This document shows positions 17,439 through 27,940 of a DNA stretch of 64,000 bases, piece after piece (position 1 is the first letter of the stretch; each line of letters opens with the position of its first letter). Both the position numbers and the translations under genes were made by a program. This DNA is from an uncultured Pseudomonadota bacterium (lineage in GTDB: Bacteria; Myxococcota_A; UBA796; GCA-2862545): positions 62,001 through 126,000 of the forward strand of contig CAJXTB010000011.1 in assembly GCA_913061235.1 (NCBI GenBank), in the 5' to 3' direction. The notes under the pieces were generated by a model. That model searched no databases. It saw only the letters and a list, made by a program, of their open reading frames with translations, and was not told the origin of the DNA.

Positions 17439-18421
17439 TGATTAGAGTTCCTTTGCATTGAAGCGGAGAGGGCGTGGCACCGTACGAGGTGTCCGGGAGC
17501 CAAGACATGCTCCGGTAGGGGAGTCACACACGCCTCGTGAACGACTAGACACCGTTCGGCGAATGGGCAGCCAGGCGGCGGGTCAACATTGGGCGGGAGC
17601 CCAGGGCGTGCTGGGAGTTCCGCATCCAGGGTGCCTCCTGGCTTAGGGGCAGCGGCAACTAGAAGCTGGCTGTACGGATGGCGCGGATGTTTTGCCAGCT
17701 CGTCTGCCGGAGCAACTTCCATCAGTTTGCCGGCGTACAGCACGGCGATGTGGTCAGCCAGGTAGCGTGCGGCTGCAAGATCATGTGTGATGAGTACAAT
17801 GGCTACGCCGCGTTCGTGCCGCAGGCGTTCGAGCAGTCGCAGGACATCCATGCGAATGGAGACGTCGAGCATGGAGGTGGGCTCGTCAGCCACCAGCAGG
17901 TCGGGGTCAGGCGCCAACGCTCGGGCGATAGCGACGCGCTGCCGCTGACCGCCCGACAGGTCTTGGGGAAGCTTGTCGATGTACGCATCTGCAGGACGCA
18001 GTCCAACTTGGTCGAGCAGCTCCAGCACCCGCGCGCGGCGCTGTGCCTTTGGCACAATGTGGTGTACCGCCAACGGTCGTTCGACGTGATGTCCGACGGT
18101 GTGCACCGGATTGAGCGAGCCAAAGGGGTCCTGAAATACCATCTGAACGCGCTTGCGGTAGGCCTTGGAGGCACGTCTCTCGCGCTTGAGAACGTCGTCG
18201 CCGTCCAGCAGAATCTTGCCAGCAGTCGGCTGGAGAAGTCGCAGCAGCATCTTGGCAAAGGTCGATTTTCCGCTTCCCGATTCGCCGACGATTGCCATAA
18301 TCTCGCCGCGGTCGACGGTCAGCGTCAGCCCGCTCAGCGCGTGCAGCTTCTTGGGTCGCAGGCCGCCACCGGTGTCAAAGGTCACCGACAAGTCGGAGAC
18401 ATGCAGCAGGGGAGGACTCAT
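17435..18421 (-). CDS. Oligopeptide/oligosaccharide ABC transporter ATP-binding protein (OppF/DppF type)
   Basis: The second ATPase of a five-part importer, 328 residues from ATG 18421. That start overlaps the preceding stop by 4 bp (ATGA), so the longer frame to 18448 is not used. Walker A GESGSGKST, signature LSGGQRQRVAIARAL, Walker B LLVADEPTS and a switch His (LITHDL) are intact. The C-terminal Opp/HPY extension carries the family Cys pattern (CPFAERCLVVHEAC). It couples ATP hydrolysis to uptake with the partner at 18418. In Opp/Dpp-type systems linked to glycosidases the cargo is often cello- or laminari-oligosaccharides rather than peptides; that is the inference here. Confidence 0.93.
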   Translation of the reverse strand: MSPPLLHVSDLSVTFDTGGGLRPKKLHALSGLTLTVDRGEIMAIVGESGSGKSTFAKMLLRLLQPTAGKILLDGDDVLKRERRASKAYRKRVQMVFQDPFGSLNPVHTVGHHVERPLAVHHIVPKAQRRARVLELLDQVGLRPADAYIDKLPQDLSGGQRQRVAIARALAPDPDLLVADEPTSMLDVSIRMDVLRLLERLRHERGVAIVLITHDLAAARYLADHIAVLYAGKLMEVAPADELAKHPRHPYSQLLVAAAPKPGGTLDAELPARPGLPPNVDPPPGCPFAERCLVVHEACVTPLPEHVLAPGHLVRCHALSASMQRNSNQ

Positions 18422-19392
18422 GCGTCGGTTCCTGTGACAATCGGACAAGCGACGGTGTGGTTCGGCGCGCAGCGTGTGAGCGCCGGTACGTCGACTGAAC
18501 AGCTGGCAATGGCGTGGTCACAGCGAGGGTGAAAGCGGCAGCCAGACGGAGGGGCAGCGATGTTGGCGGCGTTCCCGCGAATGGAGGTGGGAATACGGTC
18601 TTCGCCGATGGCGGGGGGAATCGCGCCGAACAGTCCGTGCGTGTACGGATGCATCCCGCCGCCGCGAAATGCGGCCACGGGGGCGATTTCGGTCATCCGT
18701 CCGGCATACATGACGCCGATACGAGTGGCGAGCTCCATCAGCAGGGCCAGGTCGTGGGTGATGAATAGCATGGCAAAACCAAGGCGTTCCTGCAGCTCAC
18801 GGACCCGTCGCAAGATGCTGCGTTCAACCACTACATCGAGTGCTGTTGTGGGTTCGTCCATTACAATTAGCGGTGGCTCAAACAACAGAGCCAGCGCCAA
18901 GGCCACTCGCTGACGCATGCCACCGGACAGCTCATGGGGGTAGCTGGCCAAGTGTACAGGGTCAATGTCCACCATGCGGAGGAGCTCGGCGCCACGCCGC
19001 TCAGCGACGTCCCGCGAAAACTCGCCGTGGGCCACCAGGGTGTCGCGAACATGCGCCCGAATGGTCAGGACGGGATTGAGTGCGTTCAGAGCACTCTGGG
19101 GGACAATGGAAGCTGTCTTCCAGCGGAGCTTGCGCAGGCCTTCGTCGTGCATTGCCAGTAGGTCGTGTCCGTCGAGCATCACCGAGCCGCCGAGCACTGC
19201 ACCCGGAGCGGCCAACGTACGCAACAATCCGTATACGAGGGTAGACTTGCCGCAGCCGGACTCCCCACACAGGCCGAGGGTCTCGCCGCGATTCAGGGTG
19301 AACGAGATGTCTTCGACGGCGCGAATGACGCTGCCATCCCCCTGGACATAGCCAACGGAGAGGTCTTGTACGACAAGGAGGGGCTCAGCCAT
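18418..19392 (-). CDS. Oligopeptide/oligosaccharide ABC transporter ATP-binding protein (OppD/DppD type)
   Basis: First ATPase of the importer, 324 residues. Walker A GESGCGKST, signature LSGGMRQRVALALAL, Walker B LIVMDEPTT and LFITHDLALL are intact. The C-terminal extension has the CRFHPRCDHAIASC pattern typical of the Opp/Dpp group. Its start overlaps the permease gene by 8 bp, and its stop overlaps the second ATPase by 4 bp. A heterodimer with the 17435 product is expected. Confidence 0.93.
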   Translation of the reverse strand: MAEPLLVVQDLSVGYVQGDGSVIRAVEDISFTLNRGETLGLCGESGCGKSTLVYGLLRTLAAPGAVLGGSVMLDGHDLLAMHDEGLRKLRWKTASIVPQSALNALNPVLTIRAHVRDTLVAHGEFSRDVAERRGAELLRMVDIDPVHLASYPHELSGGMRQRVALALALLFEPPLIVMDEPTTALDVVVERSILRRVRELQERLGFAMLFITHDLALLMELATRIGVMYAGRMTEIAPVAAFRGGGMHPYTHGLFGAIPPAIGEDRIPTSIRGNAANIAAPPSGCRFHPRCDHAIASCSVDVPALTRCAPNHTVACPIVTGTDA

Positions 19393-20272
19393 TGGAGCTC
19401 CGCAGCACTGGTGTAGGGCCTGGTGGTTGCCCCGGCTTTCCTACAGCGCGTTGGGCGGTCAAGCGGGGGTTCGTGACCTCATCAATGCCGAAGTTCACTA
19501 GGGTCAGGCCGAACCCGACCAGAGCCACACCAAGGCCGGTGGGTGCGAAGGTCCACCAGCTTCCTGTCAGCAAGGCCGCATCATTGCTCGCCCAATACAG
19601 GTTCGTTCCCCAGGTGACGGCGGAGACGTCTCCTAGGCCCAGAAACTCCAGGCCGACCTGGGCACCAATCGCGTACACCGTGGCCCCAATGAAGCTGCTG
19701 ACCAGCAATGATGCGAGGTTCGGAAGAATCTCGACCGCGACAATTCGGAGGGAGCTTTCACCAGTGACGCGAGCGGCGGCCACAAAATCTCGCTTGGCGA
19801 TAGACAAGACCTGGGCGCGAATGACCCGAGCCTGCCACGCCCAACCGGTGAGGGACAGCACCGCGAACATGGTCAGCGGACCCGGCGGAAGCCATGCGGC
19901 AATGACCACCATGAGCGGTAGTCCCGGCAGGACCAAGAACACGTTGATGAGGAGGGAGAGGCCGTCATCCCAGCGCCCACCGAGGTAGCCTGCTGCACCT
20001 CCCGCCAGCGCGCCGAGACCGACGACGGCAATGCCGGTGGCGACGGCTACTGTGAGCGTCAGACGAGCGCCGACCACGGTCTGTGCGAGCACATCTTGTC
20101 CTTGGCCTGTGGTTCCAAGCCAGTGGTCCCAGTTTGGCGGCAGAAGAGGACGCGCGAGGAACGCGGTAGGGTCTTGGACAAGGAAGGGGCCGATGAGCGC
20201 TGTGAGCGCAATCGCGCACACCACGACGAGCCCAGCCAGGGCCTTCTTATTGGTCAGGAAACCGCGAATCAT
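19385..20272 (-). CDS. ABC transporter permease (OppC/DppC type)
   Basis: Inner-membrane permease of 295 residues with an N-terminal membrane helix (KALAGLVVVCAIALTALIGP) and five further hydrophobic segments. The coupling (EAA) loop lies near residues 160-180 (KRDFVAAARVTGESSLRIV). The pattern NWDHWLGTTGQGQDVLAQ before helix 2 is the family landmark. It pairs with the OppB-type permease at 20269, with which it shares a 4-bp ATGA overlap. Confidence 0.92.
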   Translation of the reverse strand: MIRGFLTNKKALAGLVVVCAIALTALIGPFLVQDPTAFLARPLLPPNWDHWLGTTGQGQDVLAQTVVGARLTLTVAVATGIAVVGLGALAGGAAGYLGGRWDDGLSLLINVFLVLPGLPLMVVIAAWLPPGPLTMFAVLSLTGWAWQARVIRAQVLSIAKRDFVAAARVTGESSLRIVAVEILPNLASLLVSSFIGATVYAIGAQVGLEFLGLGDVSAVTWGTNLYWASNDAALLTGSWWTFAPTGLGVALVGFGLTLVNFGIDEVTNPRLTAQRAVGKPGQPPGPTPVLRSSNG

Positions 20273-21243
20273 CGGGTCCTCGGGTCGAGCAGAGCCGTGA
20301 GTAGGTCAACCAGCCAGTTGGCACCGAGAACGGCGAAGGTAATGGTCAGAAAGATCCCCTGCATGAGTGGGTAATCCTGGCCGCGAACCGCTTGAATCAG
20401 CAGGTAGCCTTGCCCTGGATAGCTAAACACAATCTCGGTGAGCAGGGCGCCCGACAGCACAAAGCCCAGCGCCATGCCGAAGCCGGCCACATTGGGAAGA
20501 AGGGCGTTTCGTGCAGCGTAGTGGACGAGGATGCGGCGCTTGGACAGGCCGCGGGCTTGGGCGTAGTTGACGAAGTCTTCTCCCAGGGTGCCGAGCATGA
20601 CGTTTCGCATGGACAATAACCAGCCACCGAGGGCCACAACGACCATGGTCAGCGCCGGCAGAAAGGCGTGCTTGAGGACGCTGCCGAAGAAGGCGAGGTG
20701 AAAACCGGGCTCAATGTCGAGACCGTAGGCATGGCGGACGGGGAACCAGCCGAGCTCAAAGCCGAAGAGCCAGGCTGCAGCCATGGCCAACCAGAAGTAC
20801 GGAAAGGCGCCAATGAACGACAAGATGGGCGGCGCCAAACTGTCCAGGAATCCGCCACGCCACCAGGCGGATAGCGCGCCCAGGGTGCTGCCGATGACGA
20901 AGGCCAAAACCACCGCGATTCCTGCGAGAAATACGGTCCACATCAGCCCGGACCCGATGACTTCGGAAACGGGGGCGGGAAAGTAGACCACCGAGGTACC
21001 GAAATCGCCTTGTGCGACGTGTGCTAGGTAGGAAAAATATTGCTGCCACAGGGGGGCATCTGTCAGGCCGAAGGTCTCGCGCAGAGCGTCGATGGCTTCG
21101 GGGTCTAGCTCACCTTGAAACCGGGCGAACATCACGCTTGCAGGGTCGCCAGGCATCAGACGCGGAACCAAGAAGTTTAGCGTCAGCGCCACCCAAGCGG
21201 CGAGTGCATAGAACCCGGCACGTCGCAGTAGGTATCGCGTCAC
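20269..21243 (-). CDS. ABC transporter permease (OppB/DppB type)
   Basis: Inner-membrane permease of 324 residues. I choose the GTG at 21243 because it overlaps the preceding stop (GTGA) and begins the family N-terminus TRYLLRRAGFYALAAWVALT; the open frame runs on to 21672 inside the binding-protein gene and is not real there. Family landmarks: LNFLVPRLMPGDPAS after helix 1, the EAA loop at EDFVNYAQARGLSKRRILV, and the late FSYPGQGYLLIQAV. It forms the channel with the OppC-type partner. Confidence 0.92.
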   Translation of the reverse strand: MTRYLLRRAGFYALAAWVALTLNFLVPRLMPGDPASVMFARFQGELDPEAIDALRETFGLTDAPLWQQYFSYLAHVAQGDFGTSVVYFPAPVSEVIGSGLMWTVFLAGIAVVLAFVIGSTLGALSAWWRGGFLDSLAPPILSFIGAFPYFWLAMAAAWLFGFELGWFPVRHAYGLDIEPGFHLAFFGSVLKHAFLPALTMVVVALGGWLLSMRNVMLGTLGEDFVNYAQARGLSKRRILVHYAARNALLPNVAGFGMALGFVLSGALLTEIVFSYPGQGYLLIQAVRGQDYPLMQGIFLTITFAVLGANWLVDLLTALLDPRTR

Positions 21244-22886
21244 TGGGTCGCCACTCGGTTCTCTCGCGGCATGATCCGAGTCATCACGAGTAGTGGGTCT
21301 GGTGTGAGGTTTGGGGACAACCTGGCATAGGGGTTGTCGGCACTCGGCCAGCCAACGAAGCGGGTCGTGTTGTACTCTCCCCAGCTCGGGTTTGGAAAAA
21401 GCGGAAGAGCTGGTGCTTCGGTCACAAAGCGCATCTGTAGGGCGTTGATGGCCTGATGCTGCAGTGCTTCTTCCGTGGCGTCTTCGAAGGCGGCGAGCAG
21501 GGCGTCTGCATTGGGGTCTGGGTAGCGGTGCCAGTTGCGAATCGCAGGCTCGCCGACTGGCTCGACGGCTTTGGCGGACAGCAGACCCTTGTATAGACCA
21601 TACGGTGTGGAGCCTTCTTCGGACCAGGCAATGGAGAGGTCGAAATCGCCGCGTCCGAGGCTGTCGAACCACGCCGAGAAGTCTCGGCTCTTGACGTTGC
21701 AGCGTACCCCTACCGCCTCAAGATTGCGCGAGGCGACTTGTGCTGCACGGACCCAGTCGCTCCAGCCGGATACCACAGATAACGACAGCTCTAGCGGCTC
21801 GCCGGCTGAGTTGTAGCGCACGCCGTCGTCTCGGAGGGTCCATCCGGCAGCGTCGAGCGCGGCTGCAGCGCCCTCGGGATTGTAGGTCATCCACTCGGCC
21901 CCGATGGCCTCAGCAGCTGGGTCTCGCCAGTCGGCGTAGCTGTCCGACATGCCAGTGGGATTTGCGGGTTGGGTGTAGCCATACATGGCCACATTCACAA
22001 TGAGCTCACGGTCCAAGGCCATGGACAGCGCCTTGCGGACGTCCGCGTTGTCCAGCGGGGGCTTGGTGGTGTTGGGGTAGAGAAACACCATGCCGCCTGT
22101 CTGGGGGAACCAGTATTTGTGATGCTCGGGGTCTCGCCCCACATACACTCGCTCGATGGCGGGTATAAACGTGCCCGCCCAGTCGACTTCACCCTGGACG
22201 ATGGACCATGCTGCCTGCTCGTTACTTCCCACTGCGGGAAAGCGAAGCGCGTCTACGTGTGGCAAGCCTTCCTGCCAGTAGTTGGGGTTCTTGCCCAGCT
22301 CAAAGACCTGTGAACGGAACACGTTGATTTCGGTGAAGGGGCCTGTTGCCACGGGGTCTGGGTTGGCCCAGGTGCTCGGGTCTTCGACCTGACTCCAGAT
22401 GTGTTCGGGGACGATCGGCTGGTGGGCGATGTCCGCTAGACCAGGGCTGTAGCGACGTTGAAAGCTGACGACCACCGTGTCGGCGTCAGGCGCCTCGACC
22501 GACTCGACGAAGCCCCACAAACCACCAAGGTCCAGGCTGGAGTTGTCTCGCAGCAGGTGGAAGGTGGCTACGACATCGTCGGCAGCGAAGGTCTCCCCGT
22601 CGGACCACAGGACGTCGTCGCGTAGATCGAAGGTGAGTGCCATGCCGTCGTCGGACCAGGACCACGCCTCAGCGAGCCAGGGCGTCCACTCGCCGGTAGC
22701 ACCGTTGAAGATGAGCAAGGGCTCGTAGATTCCACTGCGTGTTGGCCAGCGGGTGCCTCCTGTGGTGAGCAGGGGATTGAAGTTGCGAATCCACGTCGCT
22801 TGCTGTTCTTGCAGCACGGTGACGACACCGGGGTCGGCCTTTGGGGCCGGTGCGCAGCCCAGCAGGGTGAAGAGCAGTGGAAACAC
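21240..22886 (-). CDS. Family 5 extracellular solute-binding lipoprotein
   Basis: Substrate receptor of the ABC importer, 548 residues, starting at GTG 22886 (2 bp after the GH16 stop). A very short lipoprotein signal MFPLLFTLLGC anchors it. Family 5 (SBP_bac_5) features: LAEAWSWSDDGMALTFDLRD, VLWSDGETFAADDV and a DVRKALSMALDRELI block near residue 280. The opening QQATWIRNFNPLL is a pattern shared with sugar-binding members of this family such as the cellobiose-binding proteins. Given GH16 and GH1 genes in the same operon, a beta-gluco-oligosaccharide ligand is more likely than a peptide; the ligand is inferred. Confidence 0.88.
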   Translation of the reverse strand: MFPLLFTLLGCAPAPKADPGVVTVLQEQQATWIRNFNPLLTTGGTRWPTRSGIYEPLLIFNGATGEWTPWLAEAWSWSDDGMALTFDLRDDVLWSDGETFAADDVVATFHLLRDNSSLDLGGLWGFVESVEAPDADTVVVSFQRRYSPGLADIAHQPIVPEHIWSQVEDPSTWANPDPVATGPFTEINVFRSQVFELGKNPNYWQEGLPHVDALRFPAVGSNEQAAWSIVQGEVDWAGTFIPAIERVYVGRDPEHHKYWFPQTGGMVFLYPNTTKPPLDNADVRKALSMALDRELIVNVAMYGYTQPANPTGMSDSYADWRDPAAEAIGAEWMTYNPEGAAAALDAAGWTLRDDGVRYNSAGEPLELSLSVVSGWSDWVRAAQVASRNLEAVGVRCNVKSRDFSAWFDSLGRGDFDLSIAWSEEGSTPYGLYKGLLSAKAVEPVGEPAIRNWHRYPDPNADALLAAFEDATEEALQHQAINALQMRFVTEAPALPLFPNPSWGEYNTTRFVGWPSADNPYARLSPNLTPDPLLVMTRIMPRENRVATQ

Positions 22887-22888
22887 GC

Positions 22889-23695
22889 CTACTCCGTAGC
22901 TACAAGCGGGGTTGTTCTCTGATATACGCGCACGTAGTCTACACCCATGACTGCGGGAAATACGGTGGTGTCATCGGGATCACCGAGGAAGTTGCCGCCC
23001 ACCGCGACATTCAAGATCAGGAAGAAGTCGTGGTCAAACACCCAAGTGCCAGGCACGTCGCCGGGGTTGACGGTGTGCACGAGCTGGTCGTCGAAAAACC
23101 AGGTGATGTGGTCGGGGTCCCACTCAATCGCGTAGGTGTGGAATTCGTTGGTGACTGGTTCGTCCAGGACAATCTCACCACCGATGCTGTTGCCACCGGC
23201 ATACCCGGGGCCGTGTACCGTTCCGAGAACACGGTTGGGTTGTTGCCCGCGAAGCTCTAGAATGTCAATCTCACCACACGCGGGCCAGCTCACTTCGCTG
23301 ATGTCGCTGCCGAGCATCCAGAAGGCTGGCCAGATGCCTTGGCCGTCTGGCAGGCGGATTCTGGCTTCGATGCGGCCGTAGGTGGTTGCGAAGAGCCCTT
23401 GGGTCTTTATGCGACCGGACGTGTAGGCATTGTCTTGAAAGGCTTCTTCACGCGCCGTTATGCGCAAGAACCCGTTGCCGTCTAGGTCCACGTTGTTGGT
23501 GCGGTCGGTATTGAACTCGAGTTGGTCGTTGCCCCAGCCGTCGCCGCCGACGTCATACGTCCAGCGAGAGGCGTCCGGTGCCGTTCCAGCGGGGCCGTCG
23601 AACGCATCTTCCCAGACCAGGGTCCAGGGCTCGGGCTCGGACGTTCCGCCGCACGCGGTACACAGCGCGATGAGGGTACAGACAACGGTACGCAT
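22889..23695 (-). CDS. GH16 endo-beta-glucanase (laminarinase-like) lipoprotein
   Basis: Secreted endo-glycosidase of family GH16, 268 residues from ATG 23695 (a GTG at 23701 is the alternative). The signal ends in a lipobox-like CTACGG, so it is probably anchored in a membrane or on the surface. The catalytic block is GEIDILELRG with nucleophile Glu142, Asp144 and acid/base Glu147; the extra residue in ExDxxE is typical of the laminarinase branch. Upstream GRIEARIRLPDGQGIWPAFW and downstream FHTYAIEWDPDHITWFFDD are family motifs. It cuts internal beta-1,3 or mixed beta-1,3/1,4 bonds and would supply oligosaccharides to the ABC importer. Confidence 0.93.
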   Translation of the reverse strand: MRTVVCTLIALCTACGGTSEPEPWTLVWEDAFDGPAGTAPDASRWTYDVGGDGWGNDQLEFNTDRTNNVDLDGNGFLRITAREEAFQDNAYTSGRIKTQGLFATTYGRIEARIRLPDGQGIWPAFWMLGSDISEVSWPACGEIDILELRGQQPNRVLGTVHGPGYAGGNSIGGEIVLDEPVTNEFHTYAIEWDPDHITWFFDDQLVHTVNPGDVPGTWVFDHDFFLILNVAVGGNFLGDPDDTTVFPAVMGVDYVRVYQRTTPLVATE

Positions 23696-23697
23696 GG

Positions 23698-24318
23698 TCA
23701 CTCCTGGTTCAGGTAGACATCGTCGACAAGAAGGCTCGCGCCTCCGCCGACGCCGTCCGCCAATAGGATGAGGGCAACACCGACTTGGGTGATGTCTACA
23801 CCGTTAAAATCGCCCAGCGGAATGGTCACGTCGTGCCAGTCGCCGTCTGCGACAAATCCGTAATCCGACGCATTGACGCTGACTTCAACCTCCCCGCCGT
23901 TCATCCCGATGGTCAGGGCGTTGTAGTCGGTATTGTCCGACTGTAGCGCCAGGTGCATGGTGGTCCAGTCGGACAGGTCGTTCGGACTGTCCCAATGGAT
24001 TCCGCCACCGATCCAGCCCACATTGCTCGCCACGATTTCGTCCGCCGATAGGCCTTCGACGCGGTCGGTCGACAGGTTCACTAAGAAGGTGCTGGAGTAC
24101 ACGTAGAAGTGGTTGACGACGTCGTCAATCACGACCGTCTCTGTGGCTCCGCCCTCGTAGAATGCCCCTAGGCTCAAGCGAGGTTGACCTTCCCAGGGGG
24201 TTGAGCCGTCGAAGAAGTCATCTCCGACGTCCACGAATATGGGCCGGTCTGGGTAGACGGCGACACCGGGGTCGTCACGACAGGCTCCTAGTGCCATCAG
24301 CAGGATGAGTCCTCGCAT
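23698..24318 (-). CDS. Lipoprotein with carbohydrate-binding-module-like beta-sandwich
   Basis: A 206-residue lipoprotein (MRGLILLMALGAC, lipid Cys13). The mature part reads as one jelly-roll: TETVVIDDVVNHFYVYSS, DWTTMHLALQSD, DWHDVTIPLGDF and a final ASLLVDDVYLNQE, a pattern seen in CBM11-like and related glucan-binding modules. It precedes the GH16 gene by 2 bp, so a role in holding glucan near the enzyme is likely but inferred. Confidence 0.65.
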   Translation of the reverse strand: MRGLILLMALGACRDDPGVAVYPDRPIFVDVGDDFFDGSTPWEGQPRLSLGAFYEGGATETVVIDDVVNHFYVYSSTFLVNLSTDRVEGLSADEIVASNVGWIGGGIHWDSPNDLSDWTTMHLALQSDNTDYNALTIGMNGGEVEVSVNASDYGFVADGDWHDVTIPLGDFNGVDITQVGVALILLADGVGGGASLLVDDVYLNQE

Positions 24319-24321
24319 GGT

Positions 24322-24870
24322 TCAGCCTCCCTGGGCGACAGCGCCGCCGTCTTCGGTTGGGATGAAAATCCAGCCGCCCTGGACGTCTCCACCTAGTGCC
24401 TCGATGCCCAAGTAGGCCTGGGGGGCGAGGTCGAAGATCAGCCGTCCGTCCGCGCTGTACGTCACGGCTCCTGGGAAGACATCCAGCACATTTTGGTAGC
24501 CGCGAATCGCAATGTCTCGTACGAATACAAGGTCTTCGGGGTGGGCTAGCCCTGCGTCGTACATCGCATGTGCATTGGCCGCTGCGTAGAACTGGTGCTC
24601 GCCGGTGGGCTCTCCAACAAGTGCGGTGGACCACCCGTAGAAGGCGGCAATGGGGCCATCTTGGGCAACGTCGAACTTGGTGCTGGCGCTAATTCCTTGG
24701 GAGAACGGGTTGTTTGGGTCGTTCATAACGGACGTGTCCGGATGCACTCCCATGTCTCGGCTGTACAGCTCGAACTCCAATGGGCCCAACGACTCGCCGT
24801 AGACAAAGTCAGGCGCTTCTACGCAGCCGACGGCGAGCATCGCCACAATGAACAGTCGTGGTGTGTTCAT
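24322..24870 (-). CDS. Lipoprotein of the glucan operon, unknown function
   Basis: A 182-residue lipoprotein (FIVAMLAVGC lipobox). The mature protein has no domain I recognise; it contains NPFSQGISASTKFDV, an Ala/Tyr-rich helix (QFYAAANAHAMYDAGLA) and a Gly-rich end. The start overlaps the glycosidase/beta-barrel gene by 4 bp (ATGA), so it is translated with it. It may be an accessory part of an outer-membrane complex with that protein; this is inference. Confidence 0.65.
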   Translation of the reverse strand: MNTPRLFIVAMLAVGCVEAPDFVYGESLGPLEFELYSRDMGVHPDTSVMNDPNNPFSQGISASTKFDVAQDGPIAAFYGWSTALVGEPTGEHQFYAAANAHAMYDAGLAHPEDLVFVRDIAIRGYQNVLDVFPGAVTYSADGRLIFDLAPQAYLGIEALGGDVQGGWIFIPTEDGGAVAQGG

Positions 24871-27800
24871 AGGGACACCCTCACGTAGGTTCGCAGTTCA
24901 AGTTCACTGCCCCAAGTATCGGTTGGCGGTGGCTCAGGTGAGTTTTCATCTGTCGCGCGTGCCTTGACTGACAGGCCGAAGCGCGTGCCGTTTCCGAGCA
25001 GACTTGGGCGGCCTAGACCGCCAGAGAAGTCGGTGATGAGTTGGACAGGGAAGGTCAGGTTGTAGTCACGATGGAAGTCGTACGGACCCCAGTCGTTGAC
25101 TTTGACGGTGGTGTCGAGCAACCACGGGCCACGATAAACGCGGACAGTAGCGCCGGTACGGGTGAGTAGGCGGTCGCTGATGCCGGTGGATTGGGCCTGT
25201 CCGACGTACACATTCGTGATGACTCGGTCTTTGCCATTGGCGAAGACCATGCGGCTTGAGAGCTGCCATTCGTCGCGAGCTTGTGGACTGCCTGGGAAGG
25301 CGAACAGGAAGCCTTCTTCGGTAAAGCCAAAGTTGGCGTCACGCACGGTGGGTTGGTGGCGGTAGACAAAGTCGAGGCTGGCGGCGAAGCTTGCATCCTC
25401 CCTGTAGTCTGAGTCCCACAGCCAGAACCACGAGCCTGGTGTGGGGTCGTAGACAATGAGCATTTCGCCGGCGATTGTCTCGCGGTTGTCTAGAACGGCG
25501 AAGGGGTCGTCGCGGAAGTTGCGGGCCCGTACTTGGGGTGAATACCAGCGACTTCCTGGCTCGTAGCCGTCTGCAATCGGTGTATTGGGGCCGACGAGGG
25601 GACGCTGCGCCATGAAGCGGGGAGCGATGGAGAACGCGCCCACGTTGTACCGGGCGCCAGCCGCGGCACTCATCACGTTTCCGCGACCCGATGGCTTGAG
25701 TGTCCAGCCGGTCAGCGTGATGGGCGCGTCATAGCCACCGTCGGCGACGAGCCCCTTCACAGCGGCTTCGGTACTCCAGGACAGGGCGGGGCCGTCGATG
25801 GTCAAGCGAGCCCGGCCGCCAAAAGTATCCGCAATGCCGATCTGGTCTCGTAGGACGTCGAATCCGCTGTCCTGGTAGCTGTCTTCAGCGTCTGTTTCCC
25901 GCTCGTATAGGAACTCTTGGCCAATCTTGTTGGACCCCGAGAACAAGCCGCCGGCCTCGAGGGTGGTCACGCCCTTGCGCCAGGCAACAGACAGCCCTGT
26001 ACGCCGGGTGAGCTGCTCGGACACCGCTACCGTAGACGCGATGTTCGGCAGGGGCGCAATGTCTTCATGGTGAACCAAGGTTGCGGTGATGTGGTTACCA
26101 AAGCGGCGCTGGAACTTGCCGATGACTAGTGGGTTCGCCCCCCACCAGACCTGTGGACCGAAGGCGATGTCGATGCCTTTCAGGTCGCCCTTGCCGGAGA
26201 GGGTGACACCGATGGGCGCGTCCGCGTTGTAGGTGTCGACGGAGGGGCCGTAGTTGGCTTCTTGGTACAGGCCAAAGAAGTCGCCTTCGTTGCCCCAGTG
26301 GTAGTGGCCGGTGCGGAAGTACGCGTGGGCGTCGAAGGCCTTTCCGGTCCATTCGACCTCCGCTTGGTACAGCCGCACACGGTCCAGGGATACTGGATCG
26401 ACGGTCTCTTCGGCGGGATCGACGTCAACACGCCGGCCACGGTTTTCGTAGAAGATGGTGTCAATGCGGTTGCTCGCCACATTGCCAAGGACATTGACTG
26501 TTGCCCACGCGTCTAGGTTGTCGGTCGGGCGTACGCCGAGGCCCAAGTAGGCCGACTGGGTATGGTCGAAGGTAGTGTTGAGCGGTCCACGGCCTACAAC
26601 CTCGCTTCCACCGGATACGGTTGCAGAGAGGTCAATGCGCGCGGTGTGTACGTAGGCACGCTGTTGTCGGACACGCGAGGCGGCGCTGACTGCGGCAACA
26701 TTGGGTGTGTAAGTCGCCGCGTTGAACTGACCGAACCAGCGGCGAATGGCAGCATCGTCTGAGTTCGGGTCGTAGGGGTCTAGCTTCCACGCGTCTTGCA
26801 GCAGGTAGTACGACTCGCGAGGCTGGATTTCGTACAGGCCGGAGGGGTCGGGTGCTGTCTTGGCGGTGATGCCGAACCATTCCTCGTTCATGTTGTTTTG
26901 ACCGGGGACATGGTCGGCTGGGTAGCCATTATTTTCCCATGATGCGTTGGTGTCGTGGACCTCTAAGTTCTCTTCTTGTTTGTACTTCCACCAGCCGTCA
27001 GACCACTGAAAGACGTAGCCTCCAATCGCGTTGCCGACGCCGTGTCCAGCCGCATTCAGGTACAGGTCTTCCCACTGCCGCCGCAGGTATTCGCCTTGCG
27101 CGACCCCGTCTTCGCGGCCCCGTGCGGCGTCGTAGGCATCCGCGCCAAACTCGGTGTACAGAACCGGGACGCCTAGGCTGTCTTCAACGACTTGGTACAG
27201 GTCGCGTGCACTGTACCCACGGTAGACATTGGTGCCGAAAATATCCAGGTTCGGTGCGAGTTCTGCGACCAGGTCGATGTATTGAACGTCTCCATTGCAG
27301 ATGGCAACGGGGTGATGGGTGTCCATGGCGTGAATGGCGTCCACCGCCTCGCCCCACAGACTGTACAAGGGCCTGGCGCGGGCCTCGTCGCGTCCGCCTG
27401 CCGGTAGGTCTTCAATCTCGAAGCTGGTCCAGGCCAAGCCGTAGTTGTTCTCGTTACCGAGCAGGAACAGGGACACGCCTCGCACGTCCTTGTAGGTCTC
27501 GACCACGGCGAGGGTCTCGTCAAGGATGGCTTGGCGGGTCTTGGGGTCGCTGTAGTCAGTGTTCGGCGTCCACCGTCCCTCTACCTGCAGGCCATAGCGG
27601 CCGAAGGTGGGGTTGATCATCGTGGTGATGCCGTATTCATCGTAGATGTACTCGACCCACTTGGCGGGGATGCCGGGGTACTGGCGAATCGAGTTGGCAC
27701 CCATGCCGGCGAGCAGCGGCATCTCTTGTGCGAGCACTGTTTGGATGAAGGCGTCGTCTTCATTCCATAGTGAGTAGCCATAGTTTGTGCCGATTGGGAC

Positions 27801-27940
27801 GTAGCCCCAGTTCATGCCGTACAACAGGGTCGGCTCGCCTTCTACGCGCAGCACCATGCCACCGTCTTGTTCGGCGACGTCTACGTGAAGGGGTTCGGCC
27901 CACGCGGCGGTCACAAGCCATGAAGCGAGAATGAGAAGGG

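Noticed and set aside
17678-18532. A 284-codon plus-strand open frame over the ATPase genes
   Set aside because: Antisense to two intact ABC ATPases with all motifs; no recognisable protein.
21244-21672. Upstream extension of the OppB-type permease frame
   Set aside because: Lies inside the binding-protein gene; Arg/Ser/Pro-rich and not permease-like. GTG 21243 gives the family N-terminus.
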